Source of the DNA: Planctomycetota bacterium
GTDB taxonomy: Bacteria; Planctomycetota; UBA1135; GCA-002686595
Length of the DNA: 40,648 bases
Assembly (NCBI GenBank): GCA_947484275.1
Contig: CANKOY010000034.1
Coordinates: forward strand, 1 to 40,648
Direction: 5' to 3'
The notes below the pieces were generated by a model. The model did not search any database and was not told the origin of the DNA. It saw only the letters and a list, made by a program, of their open reading frames with translations. Below are positions 25,266-33,956 of the stretch, piece by piece. The translations under genes and the position numbers were made by a program. How positions within the stretch are numbered: position 1 is the first letter of the stretch; each line of letters begins with the position of its first letter.

Positions 25266-27692
25266 TTAGCGGCCGCCGCTGGAGGCCTCGATCGCGGCGG
25301 CGCCTTTCACGTGGCGGTCGAACCAGGAGATCATCTCGGCCTGACAGTCGAGCACTGACTCTCGCGCGGCATAGCCGTGACTCTCGCCCGGCAGCAGCAC
25401 CAGTCGCACGGTCCCACCCAGTCCCGCCACGGCCTGGTAGAGCCGTTCGGATTGGATCGGGAACGTGCCCGAGTTCGAGTCCTTGTCGCCGTGGATCATC
25501 AGCAACGGCTCGTTGATCTTGTCGGCGTGGAAGAAGGGCGACACGCGGCCGTAGATTTCCGCCGCCTCCCAGAACGGGCGGCGCTCGGACTGGAATCCGA
25601 AGGGCGTCAAGGTGCGGTTGTAGGCGCCGCTGCGGGCGCAACCCGCGCGGAACAGATCGGTGTGGGCCAGAAGGTTGGCCGTCATGAATGCGCCGTAGCT
25701 GTGACCGCCGACGCCAACGCGCGTCGGATCGGCGATGCCCATTTCGGCGGCCTTGTCGATCGCCGCCTGTGCCGCGGCCGCGATCTGCTCGATGAACGTG
25801 TCGTTCATCGTCTCCGGATCGCCGACGATCGGCATGGTCGCGCTGTCCATGACTGCGTAACCCTGGGTGAGGAAGGTCAAGTGCGACAGCCCGCGAATCT
25901 GCGTGAAGCGATGGGGCGAGCCCGACACCTGTCCGGCGGTGGCCGGGTCGTTGAATTCCAACGGATAGGCCCAGACCACCAGCGGCAGGCGCACACCAGG
26001 CTCCCAATCCGCCGGTGTGTACATCGTCGCCGACAAATCGACGCCGTCGGCCCGTTTGTACGTCACCAGTTGCTTCTTGATGCCGCGGATCTGCGGTTGA
26101 GGATCTGAGAACTGCGTCACGGCTGTGAACTCGCGCGTCGCCAAGTCCCGCAGGCGAAGGTTCGGCGGCTCGTTGGTGGTTTCGTGGCGCGTGATCAGGC
26201 GCGGAATCCCGTTAGCGGACAGGCCTTCGATCGCCACTACGGATTCGTAGCTGGTCTCCGCTGACTCCCACAGCTTTTCGGAAGCGAGTGTGGCGAGATT
26301 CTGACGGGCGATGAACGGCCGAGCGCCCCCCGGCCCGTCGCCGGAGCCTGAGCGGTAAATCCAATCGCCCTGGCGGCGCACGATGCGCGTGCCGTCGGCG
26401 CGTACTTCGGTTTGCACCTGCCCGGGATCGCCGTAGCGATCATTGATGCTGCGGTCCTCGACGACCACGTCAGGGCGCTCGCGCCGCGGAATTTCGCGCA
26501 GCGTCACGCGCTGCCAACGCCGGTCGCGGTCGAACTCGCCCGAAAGCACGGCCGTCGGGTTCGCCAGCCAGCGCAGGTCGCGGGCGCGATGCTCAGTGCG
26601 GAGAAGTTCCACCGGCTCGGCCACCAGCGGCACGGCGCGCGCCATCCAGCGGTCGCGGTGCTCCGCGGCGGTCTTGGGGTTGCCGCCGTCTAGGGCCTCG
26701 ACCCACACGAGGGTCGCGGGCGCAGTAGGCATCCAGCCCACATTGCGCGGGCCCTTCGAGACGCCGTCGATCGGAATCGAGTCCTCGAGCGGCAGGCGAG
26801 CGAACAAGTGTTGCATGGCCCCCTCGGCGCTCCAGATCTCAAGGCGCTTGGGGAAATGGCCCAGGGGCAGAACATAGGAGAACGGTCGCTCCAGCAGCGT
26901 GACCAGAATGCGCTGCCCATCTGGGGACCACTCCGCATCGAGGATCGGACCCGGAACGCCGATGGGAACCAGGCTGCCGTCGCGCGGATCGACGATCGCG
27001 AGTTGCGTCTGCGCCAGATGTTCGAGCATGCGCGCGTCGCTCTCGTCCTTCAGTAGGTCGGGGTACGTGCGGTTGGGCGATTTCTTGCCCTTGGACTCCA
27101 TCTTGGACGGGCCGCCGGGGACCGTGTCCCGCACAAACAAGACGCGCTGCTGTTCCGGCACGAGGCGCACCAGCAGGCGCTCGCCGTCCGGCAACCACGA
27201 CGGGTTGCCAAGAATCGAATTCACGTGACTCGCGACACGCTTCGGCTTGGCCGTGGCCACGTCGCAGGTCCACAGCTCGACCTGGTCGTCGAGGCGCAAT
27301 TCAATCCACAGCGAGCGACTGCTATGCGACCAATCGACACCCTGGATGCGGGCGTTGGCGGGCAACGGCAGGGGGCGAGAACTCTTGCCATCGAGGCTCT
27401 GCAGCGTGAGCTGGGAATCGAAATTGAACTCCTGGCGAGCGTGCGCCACAGCGTCGATGCGCAGGCCCGCCAGGCCGATCCACGGTCGCGTCACGTCCGC
27501 GATCGAAGGCAGGGCCGGGCGATTCACAAACAGCAGCCACTTCGCGTCGGGGCTCGGCCGAACCCCGGGCGTCGTCGGCGCGTCGAGCAGGTCGACTACG
27601 TCCTTGGGTGGCAGCAGGTACCGGTCCTCGATGGAGCCAGGCTGAACGAGAGTCGAGGCCAGGGCCAGGAACGCAATGGTGAGCGAATGCAT
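25266..27692 (-). CDS. Secreted S9 prolyl-oligopeptidase-family peptidase
   Basis: An 808-residue secreted serine peptidase. The first 18 or so residues (MHSLTIAFLALASTLVQPG) are a signal peptide. A beta-propeller-like region follows (about 30-560, with repeats such as DAEWSPDGQRILVT and WLPDGERLLVRL), then an alpha/beta-hydrolase domain. The triad is Ser in GGHSYGAFMT (about 663), Asp in MIHGDKDSNSG (about 737) and His in GESHGYAARES (about 772). The family releases small peptides from processed proteins outside the cytoplasm. The ATG at 27692 was chosen over upstream codons because it begins the signal peptide. The Smr gene lies 57 bases upstream on the same strand. Confidence 0.92.
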   Translation of the reverse strand: MHSLTIAFLALASTLVQPGSIEDRYLLPPKDVVDLLDAPTTPGVRPSPDAKWLLFVNRPALPSIADVTRPWIGLAGLRIDAVAHARQEFNFDSQLTLQSLDGKSSRPLPLPANARIQGVDWSHSSRSLWIELRLDDQVELWTCDVATAKPKRVASHVNSILGNPSWLPDGERLLVRLVPEQQRVLFVRDTVPGGPSKMESKGKKSPNRTYPDLLKDESDARMLEHLAQTQLAIVDPRDGSLVPIGVPGPILDAEWSPDGQRILVTLLERPFSYVLPLGHFPKRLEIWSAEGAMQHLFARLPLEDSIPIDGVSKGPRNVGWMPTAPATLVWVEALDGGNPKTAAEHRDRWMARAVPLVAEPVELLRTEHRARDLRWLANPTAVLSGEFDRDRRWQRVTLREIPRRERPDVVVEDRSINDRYGDPGQVQTEVRADGTRIVRRQGDWIYRSGSGDGPGGARPFIARQNLATLASEKLWESAETSYESVVAIEGLSANGIPRLITRHETTNEPPNLRLRDLATREFTAVTQFSDPQPQIRGIKKQLVTYKRADGVDLSATMYTPADWEPGVRLPLVVWAYPLEFNDPATAGQVSGSPHRFTQIRGLSHLTFLTQGYAVMDSATMPIVGDPETMNDTFIEQIAAAAQAAIDKAAEMGIADPTRVGVGGHSYGAFMTANLLAHTDLFRAGCARSGAYNRTLTPFGFQSERRPFWEAAEIYGRVSPFFHADKINEPLLMIHGDKDSNSGTFPIQSERLYQAVAGLGGTVRLVLLPGESHGYAARESVLDCQAEMISWFDRHVKGAAAIEASSGGR

Positions 27693-27749
27693 GGGAACCT
27701 CGTTCGAGGGTGGGAGGGGACGCGGCGATTCTAGGGGCCCGCGCGGCAA

Positions 27750-28100
27750 CTACCCCTCCAGGTCGCGCTCTTCCTCCTCCCACTCGCGCTCCACCCGCTC
27801 GCGATCGCGGGGGACCACGAGCTCGACTTCGAGGGCTCCGTCGCGGTGCACGCGCCGGAATCCGCGCACGCCAAGGCTGCGTGCCTCCGCGGTCCCGAGC
27901 CAGCGCTCAACGTGGGTCCTCAGGATCGGGGCCTGCGACGCATTGCCCATGCCGAGGCCGGTAATCACCACGAGTCCGGCTTCCCCGCGCACGCGCGCGG
28001 CGTGCAGGGCATGCTTCAAACGACGGCTGGCATCGGCCCAGACCAGTCGATGCAAGTCAATCTGAGGCAAAGGCTTATGGTCATTGCGCTCGTGGCCCAC
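27750..28100 (-). CDS. Small Smr-domain protein
   Basis: A 116-residue stand-alone Smr domain. The signature DLHRL opens the domain, followed by GLVVITGLGMGN and ILRTHVERWL, the pattern of MutS2 C-terminal-type nuclease or RNA-binding domains. Here the usual DLHG is DLHR. The C-terminus is a run of charged residues (REWEEEERDLEG). The start is a GTG at 28100; no other in-frame start precedes the domain. It probably binds or nicks nucleic acid in the cytoplasm; the exact role is unknown. It lies upstream of, and on the same strand as, the S9 peptidase, and is divergent from the small lipoprotein gene. Confidence 0.8.
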   Translation of the reverse strand: MGHERNDHKPLPQIDLHRLVWADASRRLKHALHAARVRGEAGLVVITGLGMGNASQAPILRTHVERWLGTAEARSLGVRGFRRVHRDGALEVELVVPRDRERVEREWEEEERDLEG

Positions 28101-28287
28101 AGCACGACCTTACGTGAAATTCACCCCATCGGACAGCCGCGAATGCCTAATCTATTGGCGCCTGCGGACCCGATTCGAGAACCGCTGGCAGGCCGTCGTC
28201 CCGTTGCGGTGGCCTCCTTTTCCAATAATGCTATGCGTTCACATGGGGTCACCCGCGACCCCCGCTCAGAAAAAAAGAAGCCTCACT

Positions 28288-28509
28288 ATGAAGACTCTGC
28301 TCCTCGCGTTCGCTCTCGTCGCCGGTATCGCCGCTTGCTCCTCGCCGAAGAACTCGGTTTCCGACGCCACGGGCCCGAAGGCCGCCGACGCCGAGTGCGC
28401 GGGCGCCTGCGAAGCCGGCAAGTCGGAGTGCTGCAGCGAGAAGGCCGCTTCCTGCTCCACGAAAGAGGAAGCTAAGACTTGCCCGATGACGGGCAAAGTC
28501 CAGGGCTGA
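28288..28509 (+). CDS. Small Cys-rich lipoprotein
   Basis: A 73-residue lipoprotein. MKTLLLAFALVAGIAAC ends in a good lipobox with the modified Cys at 17. The mature part has eight further Cys (CAGAC, ECC, SCS, TCP), a metal-binding composition, and ends CPMTGKVQG, which resembles the CPISG string repeated in the secreted protein encoded 340 bases downstream. The ATG at 28288 is preceded by an A-rich tract, AAAAAAAGAAG, acting as a loose ribosome site. A 6-bp hairpin (GGGGTC at 28245, GACCCC at 28257) lies in its leader. No named family is recognised; binding of copper, zinc or another soft metal is inferred. Confidence 0.75.
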   Translation: MKTLLLAFALVAGIAACSSPKNSVSDATGPKAADAECAGACEAGKSECCSEKAASCSTKEEAKTCPMTGKVQG

Positions 28510-28581
28510 TCGCGCGCTTCAACGCGCCTCAACCCAAAGTTTGTCGGGCACAGCGCGATTCACGCGCTCGAATCTGAATCC

Positions 28582-28626
28582 CGCAAGCGAGCGTTGCGAA
28601 AGCAGCGCGCGCTTGCGTTTTTGTTT
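28582..28626 (+). terminator. Intrinsic terminator after the Cys-rich lipoprotein gene
   Basis: CGCAAGCG (28582-28589) pairs with CGCTTGCG (28610-28617), extended by three more pairs past one mismatch, and is followed by TTTTTGTTTG. Clear rho-independent form on the plus strand. The 336-base gap to the next gene (28510-28845) otherwise holds only the TAGGAT box at 28765 and a ribosome site at 28833. Confidence 0.75.
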
Positions 28627-28764
28627 GTGACCGATCGAGCACTGGGTCGCGCGACGAGGGCGCGCACGTTTCAAGACTCCCAGGCCTCGGACCGACCGTG
28701 GACCCATGGGGGGCGATCCTGCCGCCCTACAGCAAGTTAACCCGCATCCAGCCGAGCCGAGCCC

Positions 28765-28770
28765 TAGGAT
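28765..28770 (+). promoter_or_regulatory. TAGGAT -10 candidate for the Cys-repeat protein
   Basis: TAGGAT lies 75 bases before the ATG at 28846, giving a leader of roughly 70 bases with an AAGGAGAA ribosome site at 28833-28840. Unlike other boxes here it is not positioned for a leaderless transcript. Confidence 0.35.
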
Positions 28771-28845
28771 TGCCGTCCCGAACCAAGGTTCGAGTCGTAC
28801 GCACATTCAGTGCGCGCTTGACCTCATCATCGAAGGAGAAAACCC

Positions 28846-29616
28846 ATGAAGTTTGGACTGACCCTGATCGTGACCTCCCTGCTGTTGATCGCTGGCTTCG
28901 CCGTTGCGCAGAAGCCGACCGACAGCGTTCCGCAGCGGCCCGCTGACACCGCCCCGGCCAAGGGTGCGATGGACGCGAAGCTCATCGCGCTCCAAAAGCC
29001 CTCTTATCCCCTCGACGTCTGCCCCATCAGCCAGGAGAAGCTCGGCGGCATGGGCGAGCCGGTGGACATGCTCGTCGACGGCAAGCTCGTGCGCCTGTGC
29101 TGCGGCGGGTGCAAGAAGGGCGTTGTGAAGGACAAGGTGGCAATCCTCAAGTCGATCGACGAGGCCGTGATTGCGAAGCAGTCCGTTGGCTACCCGATGG
29201 AGCGCTGCCCGATCTCCGGCGAGAAAATGGACAGCCCGGTCAATCACGTCGTCGGTATGCGCTTGGTGCGCTTCTGCTGCAACGACTGCGTCAAAGCCTT
29301 TGAGAGCGACCCGACCAAGTCCGCGGCGGCCATGGCCAAGCTCGACAACGCCTGGATTCACTCGCAGAAAGGCAAGTACAACGCGCTGAACTGCCCGGTC
29401 AGCGGCAACGTGCTCAATGACAAGTCCATCGATCACCTGCACGGGACGCGCCTTGTCCGCCTGTGCTGCAACGACTGCGTCAAGGAGCTGAACGCCAAGC
29501 CGGCGGTCGTGCTCGCAAAGCTCGACGAGATGATGAAGAACTCGCCGCCAATGGCCCCGAAGGCTGAAGACAAGGAAAAGCGCGAGAAGAAGGACGGCGA
29601 GACCAAGGGCAACTGA
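28846..29616 (+). CDS. Secreted protein with three CP(I/V)S...CCxxC repeats, putative metal binder
   Basis: A 256-residue protein with a signal peptide (cleavage near AVAQ, residue 22). The mature part has three copies of one unit of about 60 residues: CPIS or CPVS, then 20-25 residues, then LVRxCCxxC. Cysteines are at 59/85/86/89, 121/144/145/148 and 183/207/208/211. This Cys layout resembles YHS/TRASH-type metal-binding modules. A Lys/Glu tail (KAEDKEKREKKDGETKG) follows. It is likely a periplasmic or exported heavy-metal sequestering or sensing protein. Upstream is the small Cys-rich lipoprotein with a matching CPMTG string, so the two may act on the same metal, although a terminator separates them. 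Confidence 0.78.
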   Translation: MKFGLTLIVTSLLLIAGFAVAQKPTDSVPQRPADTAPAKGAMDAKLIALQKPSYPLDVCPISQEKLGGMGEPVDMLVDGKLVRLCCGGCKKGVVKDKVAILKSIDEAVIAKQSVGYPMERCPISGEKMDSPVNHVVGMRLVRFCCNDCVKAFESDPTKSAAAMAKLDNAWIHSQKGKYNALNCPVSGNVLNDKSIDHLHGTRLVRLCCNDCVKELNAKPAVVLAKLDEMMKNSPPMAPKAEDKEKREKKDGETKGN

Positions 29617-29648
29617 GCCGCAGGGCTAGCAGTTCGTGTCCGAAATGT

Positions 29649-29691
29649 CGCGCGCCGCGCACCACGGGATCCCCGTGGTGCGCGGCGCGCG
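29649..29691. terminator. Bidirectional hairpin between convergent genes
   Basis: Perfect 20-bp arms (29649-29668 and 29672-29691) with a 3-base loop, centred between the ends of the Cys-repeat gene and the FKBP gene. Very GC-rich and without a T-tract, it can fold equally on both strands and probably stops transcription from either side. Confidence 0.7.
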
Positions 29692-29715
29692 CCTTCGTAC
29701 GGAGGTCTGTGCCCG

Positions 29716-30459
29716 CTACTGCACCGCGAGCACTTCCACTTCGAACACCACGTCCGAGTTCGCGGGCACGCCGACAGCCGGATTGCCCTTTTCGCCCCAG
29801 GCCATGCTCGCGGGAATTTGCAGGCGCACCGCGCTGCCAGGCATCAGGCCTTCGAGGCCAAGCCGCAGGCCTTCGATGACCGGCAGCTTGGCGCCCGTAC
29901 CGAGCTGGACTTCGATAGGTCGATTGGACGTGTAGGTTGAATCGAACGGCTTCTCTGCGTCGGCGACGGAGGCCTTGTAGTGCAGCGTGACGCGCCTGCC
30001 CGCGGTGGCGGCGACGCCTTTGCCGTCCTTGGTGACTTCGATCCCAAGCTCCGTGAACTTCGGCTTGGCTTCCTTGGCCGGCTCGTCCTCGGCCTTTTCT
30101 GCGCCCTTTTTCTTGGAGGGCTTCTTGGTTTCCGACGCGGGCTCTTCGCTCTCCGCGGCCGGTTTCGACTCCGTCGATCCCGCTGCGCTCGTCTCAGTGG
30201 TCACGCCTTCGCCTTCCTCCGTTGGCGGCGCAGTGTCCGCGTCACCGGAGGGCTTCACCTCTTCAGCGGGGGCGTCCGGCGCGGCGGGCGTCGGCGAAAT
30301 CGCGACTTGGGCGGCCGCGTCAGGCTCCTGGGCCGGGGCCTCCGTTTGTGCGCTTTGCGTTGTTTCGGGAGCCGCCGGCTTCGGTGCGTCCTTCTTACAG
30401 GCCACCAGACTCCCAAGGAGCGCGATACCTGCCACTAGGGGAATCGAAAGTTGCTTCAT
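29716..30459 (-). CDS. FKBP-type peptidyl-prolyl isomerase lipoprotein
   Basis: A 247-residue lipoprotein. The signal ends GSLVAC (lipid-modified Cys 21). A long disordered linker of about 110 residues follows, rich in Ala, Pro, Glu, Ser and Thr and then Lys. The C-terminal 110 residues are a single FKBP domain (RVTLHYKA, FDSTY, FQ-type core replaced by IEVQLGTG, VIEGLRLGLEGLMPGSAVRL, VPANSDVVFEVEVL). It catalyses proline isomerisation during folding of exported proteins, held off the membrane by the linker. The ATG at 30459 starts the signal; a GTG at 30471 overlaps the pta stop and would add four residues. It is last in a four-gene operon. Confidence 0.9.
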   Translation of the reverse strand: MKQLSIPLVAGIALLGSLVACKKDAPKPAAPETTQSAQTEAPAQEPDAAAQVAISPTPAAPDAPAEEVKPSGDADTAPPTEEGEGVTTETSAAGSTESKPAAESEEPASETKKPSKKKGAEKAEDEPAKEAKPKFTELGIEVTKDGKGVAATAGRRVTLHYKASVADAEKPFDSTYTSNRPIEVQLGTGAKLPVIEGLRLGLEGLMPGSAVRLQIPASMAWGEKGNPAVGVPANSDVVFEVEVLAVQ

Positions 30460-30467
30460 TGGAATTC

Positions 30468-31421
30468 TCACGGGTTGGCGAGGGCGGCGGCGATCACCGC
30501 GACGTTGACGATGTCCTCCGCGCTGCAGCCGCGCGAGAGGTCCATGAACGGTTGATTCAGACCTTGAACGAGCGGCCCGAGCGCGACGGCGCCAGCGAGT
30601 CGTTGGGCTATCTTGTAGCCGATGTTGCCCGAGTCGAGGTCGGGGAACACCAGGACGTTGGCCCGGCCTGCCAGGGGCGAGCCCGGGGCTTTCTTTTCCG
30701 CCACAGACGGCACGATCGCAGCGTCCAGTTGCAACTCGCCGTCGCTGGTGAGGCCGGGCGCCCTGCGCTTGAGGAGCGCAGCTGCCGCTTGGACCTTGGC
30801 GACCCTCGCGTGTTCCGCCGAGCCCTTTGTCGAAAACGACAACAGCGCAACCTTGGGGCTTTCACCCACCAGGCGCCGGTGACTTTCCGCGGAGGCGATC
30901 GCGATGTCCACCAGCTGCTCGCTGGTGGGATCGGGCACGACTCCGCAGTCTGCGAAGGTCATCGCGCGGTCCTTGAAGATCATCAAGAAGCACGAGGACA
31001 GCGTCTTGCAGCCCGGCGCGAGGCCCACGATCCACAGACCTGCGCGAAGCACGTCCGCAGTGGCAGAATCGCTTCCGCCGACGCCGCCGTGCACCTCCCC
31101 ATTGCGCACGAGCATTGCGCCGAAGTTCAGCGGTTCTTGAATCCGTTTTTGCGCCTCGGCAGCGGTCATGCCCTTCTGCTGGCGCAGCTGAAACAACTGC
31201 TCGCCAAATTTCTTCGTGCGCGGGTCGCGGGCGATGCGAATCGTTTCGACGCCCGGCGGCGCGCTGCCAAGATCGCCTCGATCCAAGAGTACTGGCGTGC
31301 ACAGTCCGCCCTGGGCCAGTGCGATAGCAGCCTGCACCACGCGCGGATCGTGGGCCTCGGGCAACACGATGCGCAGCTTCGCGCGGCGCGCCTTCTCCTG
31401 GAGTTCGAGCAACACGCTCAC
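30468..31421 (-). CDS. pta: Phosphate acetyltransferase
   Basis: A 317-residue protein covering just the catalytic PTA_PTB domain, which converts acetyl-CoA and phosphate to acetyl phosphate and CoA. Typical strings are [64 protein letters not shown], and [19 protein letters not shown]. The N-terminal regulatory part of long Pta proteins is absent. The GTG start overlaps the upstream TGA (GTGA), so it is co-translated with the AtuA-related gene. No ackA is in the window. A phosphotransbutyrylase-type acyl preference cannot be excluded; the operon partners hint at acyl metabolism. Confidence 0.85.
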   Translation of the reverse strand: MSVLLELQEKARRAKLRIVLPEAHDPRVVQAAIALAQGGLCTPVLLDRGDLGSAPPGVETIRIARDPRTKKFGEQLFQLRQQKGMTAAEAQKRIQEPLNFGAMLVRNGEVHGGVGGSDSATADVLRAGLWIVGLAPGCKTLSSCFLMIFKDRAMTFADCGVVPDPTSEQLVDIAIASAESHRRLVGESPKVALLSFSTKGSAEHARVAKVQAAAALLKRRAPGLTSDGELQLDAAIVPSVAEKKAPGSPLAGRANVLVFPDLDSGNIGYKIAQRLAGAVALGPLVQGLNQPFMDLSRGCSAEDIVNVAVIAAALANP

Positions 31422-31783
31422 GGCGCTTTCCCCAGCTCGGGTGTGGCGTCGAGCACCGCCTGGGGCACGTCGAGTTCCATGCGCATCAGCGCGAGCCCGT
31501 GGGTCTTTCCCTGGGCATCGGTGCGCAGGGACGCCGAACCGCCGCCGCCGAGGCTGTCGGCGAAAATGAAATTGAGCACCCGCAGTCTATCGGCCTCGTA
31601 GCGCTTCACTTCGCCGCGGTTGATGCCCGCCATGGCCGCACCAGCGACCTTGGGCGTCAACGCCGACTTCAGGAATGTGTAGGCCGCATCGGAGCGCGCC
31701 ATGACGCCGACATTGGAGCCCTCGCCCTTGTCGCCAGAGCGTGCGTCCGCGATTCGTGCCAGTTGAACTTTGACCATCTTCAA
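31418..31783 (-). CDS. AtuA-related small protein
   Basis: A 121-residue protein matching the small AtuA-related family that often forms the C-terminal part of larger AtuA proteins. The signature is [20 protein letters not shown] near the N-terminus and [20 protein letters not shown] in the middle. Its ATG overlaps the stop of the large AtuA gene (ATGA), and its own TGA overlaps the GTG of pta, so it is locked into the operon. It probably forms a complex with the AtuA-family protein. The biochemical role is not established; the family name comes from acyclic terpene use in Pseudomonas, but homologues occur widely in acyl and carboxylic-acid operons. Confidence 0.82.
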   Translation of the reverse strand: MKMVKVQLARIADARSGDKGEGSNVGVMARSDAAYTFLKSALTPKVAGAAMAGINRGEVKRYEADRLRVLNFIFADSLGGGGSASLRTDAQGKTHGLALMRMELDVPQAVLDATPELGKAP

Positions 31784-33153
31784 GAGGTGAACACCTGCAC
31801 GCGGGTGCTGACTTTGTCCTTGGACAGAAGGGCGGGCCAGAAAGCGACGATTTCCTGCACCTGGGGCCGTCCGCCGGCGAACCCGGTGACGCCCGGTGGA
31901 CCGCTGGTGACCAGCGGAACCAGTTCATAGGTGAAGCGCTCGATCTTGGCACGATCGGGGCCCTTCACGCCAAGGCGCAGCACAACTTCGCTCGGTTCGT
32001 TCGCGTGGGGCACGGCAAAACCCGCGTGGCACACGTTGGCGCCGACGTACTCCACCATGCGCTCCTCTTCGCTGAACTTGCAGCCTTCGTATTCCAGCCG
32101 CTTCCAGACGATGTCGGCGCAAAGTTGCGCCTTTTCCAGCGCATCGGGCCCGCAAATCGTCAGCTGCCCGCTGGCTTTCCAGCCCGCCTGATAGCTGATG
32201 GAGACCTTGTACGTGTCGGTCGGGGGCGAGCCCTTCGCGCCGCGCACTTCGACGCGGTCGCTGCCCCGGTCATCGAGCGTGATCGAGTCGAAGTCGGCGC
32301 AGTTGTCCGGACCGATGTACTTGCGCGGATCGCCCATCTCGTAGACGAGCTGGTGCAGCACCGTACTCCTGTTGATCAATCCGCCAGTGCCGGCGTGCTT
32401 GGTGATCGCGAACTCGCCATTCGGGCGCATCTCGATGATGGGGTAACCCGCCATTGCCAAGTTCGGAACGCTGCGCCAATCGGTGTAGTTTCCGCCGCTG
32501 CACTGGACGCCGCACTCGACGATGTGTCCGGCGATCGTTCCCGCGGCGAGCAGGTCGAAGTCCGCGGGCTTCCAGCCGAACTCGTGGATCATGGGGCCGA
32601 GCACCAGGCCCGGATCCGTGCCGCGGCCGGTGATCACGATCTGTGCGCCGAGCGCCAGGGCCTCGGCGATCGGGAAGGCGCCCAGGTAGACGTTCGCGCT
32701 GGAGACGCGCGCGCGCACGCTGGACAGCGGCGCGCCCGTGTCCATGTTGCGGAGCTCCTCGCCCGCGGCAGTCAGTTCGTCGAGCCGGCCGAAAATGTCG
32801 TCGCCCTCGACCACCGCCACGCGCACGCCGCGCACGTTCGCGCGGGCCATGACTTCCAGAATGGCGTCCTTGCAGGCGAGCGGATTGACGCCCCCCGCGT
32901 TGGCGACCACCTTGATGTTCTTGGCGACGATCTCCGGCAGGACGCGGCCGATCATGCGCACGAAATCCGTGGCGTACCCGGTCTTTGGATCCCGCGAGCG
33001 CTGCTTTTGCAGGATGCTCATGGTGACCTCGGCCAAGTAGTCGAGGGTCAGGTAGTCGAGCGGACCTTCGCGGACCAGGCGGATCGGCCCCAGGATCGAG
33101 TCGCCCCAGAAACCCTGGCCGTTGGCGATCGTGACCTGCTTTTTCGTGGGCAT
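31780..33153 (-). CDS. AtuA/DUF1446-family protein
   Basis: A 457-residue cytoplasmic protein of the DUF1446 family. It opens VTIANGQGFWGDS and carries GYATDFVRMIGRVLPEIV, VVANAGGVNPLACKDAI, ITGRGTDPGLVLGPM, HIVECGVQCSGGNYTDW and NRSTVLHQLVYEMGDP, all typical of the family. The ATG at 33153 begins the conserved region; 55 upstream in-frame codons are Pro/Arg-rich and unlikely to be translated. It is first in an operon with the AtuA-related protein, pta and an FKBP. AtuA proteins are tied to degradation of branched or unusual acids, so a role in acyl-CoA catabolism feeding acetyl phosphate is a reasonable inference. Confidence 0.87.
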   Translation of the reverse strand: MPTKKQVTIANGQGFWGDSILGPIRLVREGPLDYLTLDYLAEVTMSILQKQRSRDPKTGYATDFVRMIGRVLPEIVAKNIKVVANAGGVNPLACKDAILEVMARANVRGVRVAVVEGDDIFGRLDELTAAGEELRNMDTGAPLSSVRARVSSANVYLGAFPIAEALALGAQIVITGRGTDPGLVLGPMIHEFGWKPADFDLLAAGTIAGHIVECGVQCSGGNYTDWRSVPNLAMAGYPIIEMRPNGEFAITKHAGTGGLINRSTVLHQLVYEMGDPRKYIGPDNCADFDSITLDDRGSDRVEVRGAKGSPPTDTYKVSISYQAGWKASGQLTICGPDALEKAQLCADIVWKRLEYEGCKFSEEERMVEYVGANVCHAGFAVPHANEPSEVVLRLGVKGPDRAKIERFTYELVPLVTSGPPGVTGFAGGRPQVQEIVAFWPALLSKDKVSTRVQVFTS

Positions 33154-33379
33154 GGGGTGGGGTGGCCGCCTGGGCCGGACCCTCCAGCGCGGGGAGGGGG
33201 GGCACAGTCTACGGATCAGCGTGGGCGTCACAACGCCGGGCAGACGCGGTCGGTTGGGCGCAATCTGCCCGTCCGTGGTCGCGAAACACCGCCTCAGGGC
33301 CCGTGGAGCTTTCGGCACGCATGTTGCTCATCGTTAGATCGCTCCCCGCGGTCGCTCCCGGCCGGAGCCCCCCCCCTCG

Positions 33380-33832
33380 ATGCGCTCCTCCCGCTTTCCG
33401 CTGATTGGCTTGGTCGGCCTGTTCCTGACGGTCGGCTCGGTGTGTTCGTCGCTTTTGGCGTCGGAGCGCTTCGATCCGATCGAGGTCACCACGCTTCCGG
33501 CTGGCGCGACCGTGATCGTGGACGGCGAGAGGCTCCAGGGCCGAACGCCGATCATCCTCAACCTGTCGCGGCAGTTGGTCCATTCGATTCGCGTCGAGCT
33601 CGAGGGCTATCACCCGCGCGCCGCGGAAGTGCGGCCCGAGGTCGATTGGAGCGAGATCTCCAACAACGTGCTCAGCGGTCCGCTGCTGGGTGTTGTGGGC
33701 AGCGCGGTCGAACTCTCGACCGGTGATGCGAGCCGTCTGACTCCCGCACAGATCCAGTGGACCCTGGAGCAGGTCAGCGAGGTCGAGAGCCGGATCCTGC
33801 CCATGGTCGCCAGCCGCCTGAGCGGACTCTGA
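33380..33832 (+). CDS. PEGA-domain envelope protein
   Basis: A 150-residue exported protein. An N-terminal signal (PLIGLVGLFLTVGSVCSSLL) is followed by a PEGA domain at about 33-75: VTTLPAGATVIVDGERLQGRTPIILNLS broken as a beta-sandwich, then HSIRVELEGYHP. The C-terminal half (residues 80-150) is a helical tail with a short hydrophobic patch (LSGPLLGVVGSAVEL), possibly a membrane contact. PEGA domains are surface or envelope modules without known catalysis. It is divergent from the AtuA operon and followed by a strong terminator, so it is a single-gene unit. Confidence 0.78.
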   Translation: MRSSRFPLIGLVGLFLTVGSVCSSLLASERFDPIEVTTLPAGATVIVDGERLQGRTPIILNLSRQLVHSIRVELEGYHPRAAEVRPEVDWSEISNNVLSGPLLGVVGSAVELSTGDASRLTPAQIQWTLEQVSEVESRILPMVASRLSGL

Positions 33833-33905
33833 CCGGGCGAAATTCCAACGTACCCCGCCGGCCGGCATGTTCCTGATCGGCCGAGCGGTTGCTGAGTGGG
33901 TGACT

Positions 33906-33943
33906 GCCGCGCGCCGTGTGGGACGGCGCGCGGCGCTTTTTCT
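33906..33943 (+). terminator. Intrinsic terminator after the PEGA gene
   Basis: Perfect 12-bp arms GCCGCGCGCCGT (33906-33917) and ACGGCGCGCGGC (33923-33934), a 5-base loop, then GCTTTTTCT. Textbook rho-independent form. The last T of the tract is the first base of the next promoter box. Confidence 0.88.
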
Positions 33944-33948
33944 AGGAT
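33943..33948 (+). promoter_or_regulatory. TAGGAT -10 box, leaderless start for the pyroglutamyl peptidase gene
   Basis: TAGGAT ends nine bases before the ATG at 33957 and abuts the preceding terminator, so the -35 region would fall inside the terminator stem. Predicted transcription start is within two bases of the ATG. Confidence 0.4.
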
Positions 33949-33956
33949 CGCCGTCG

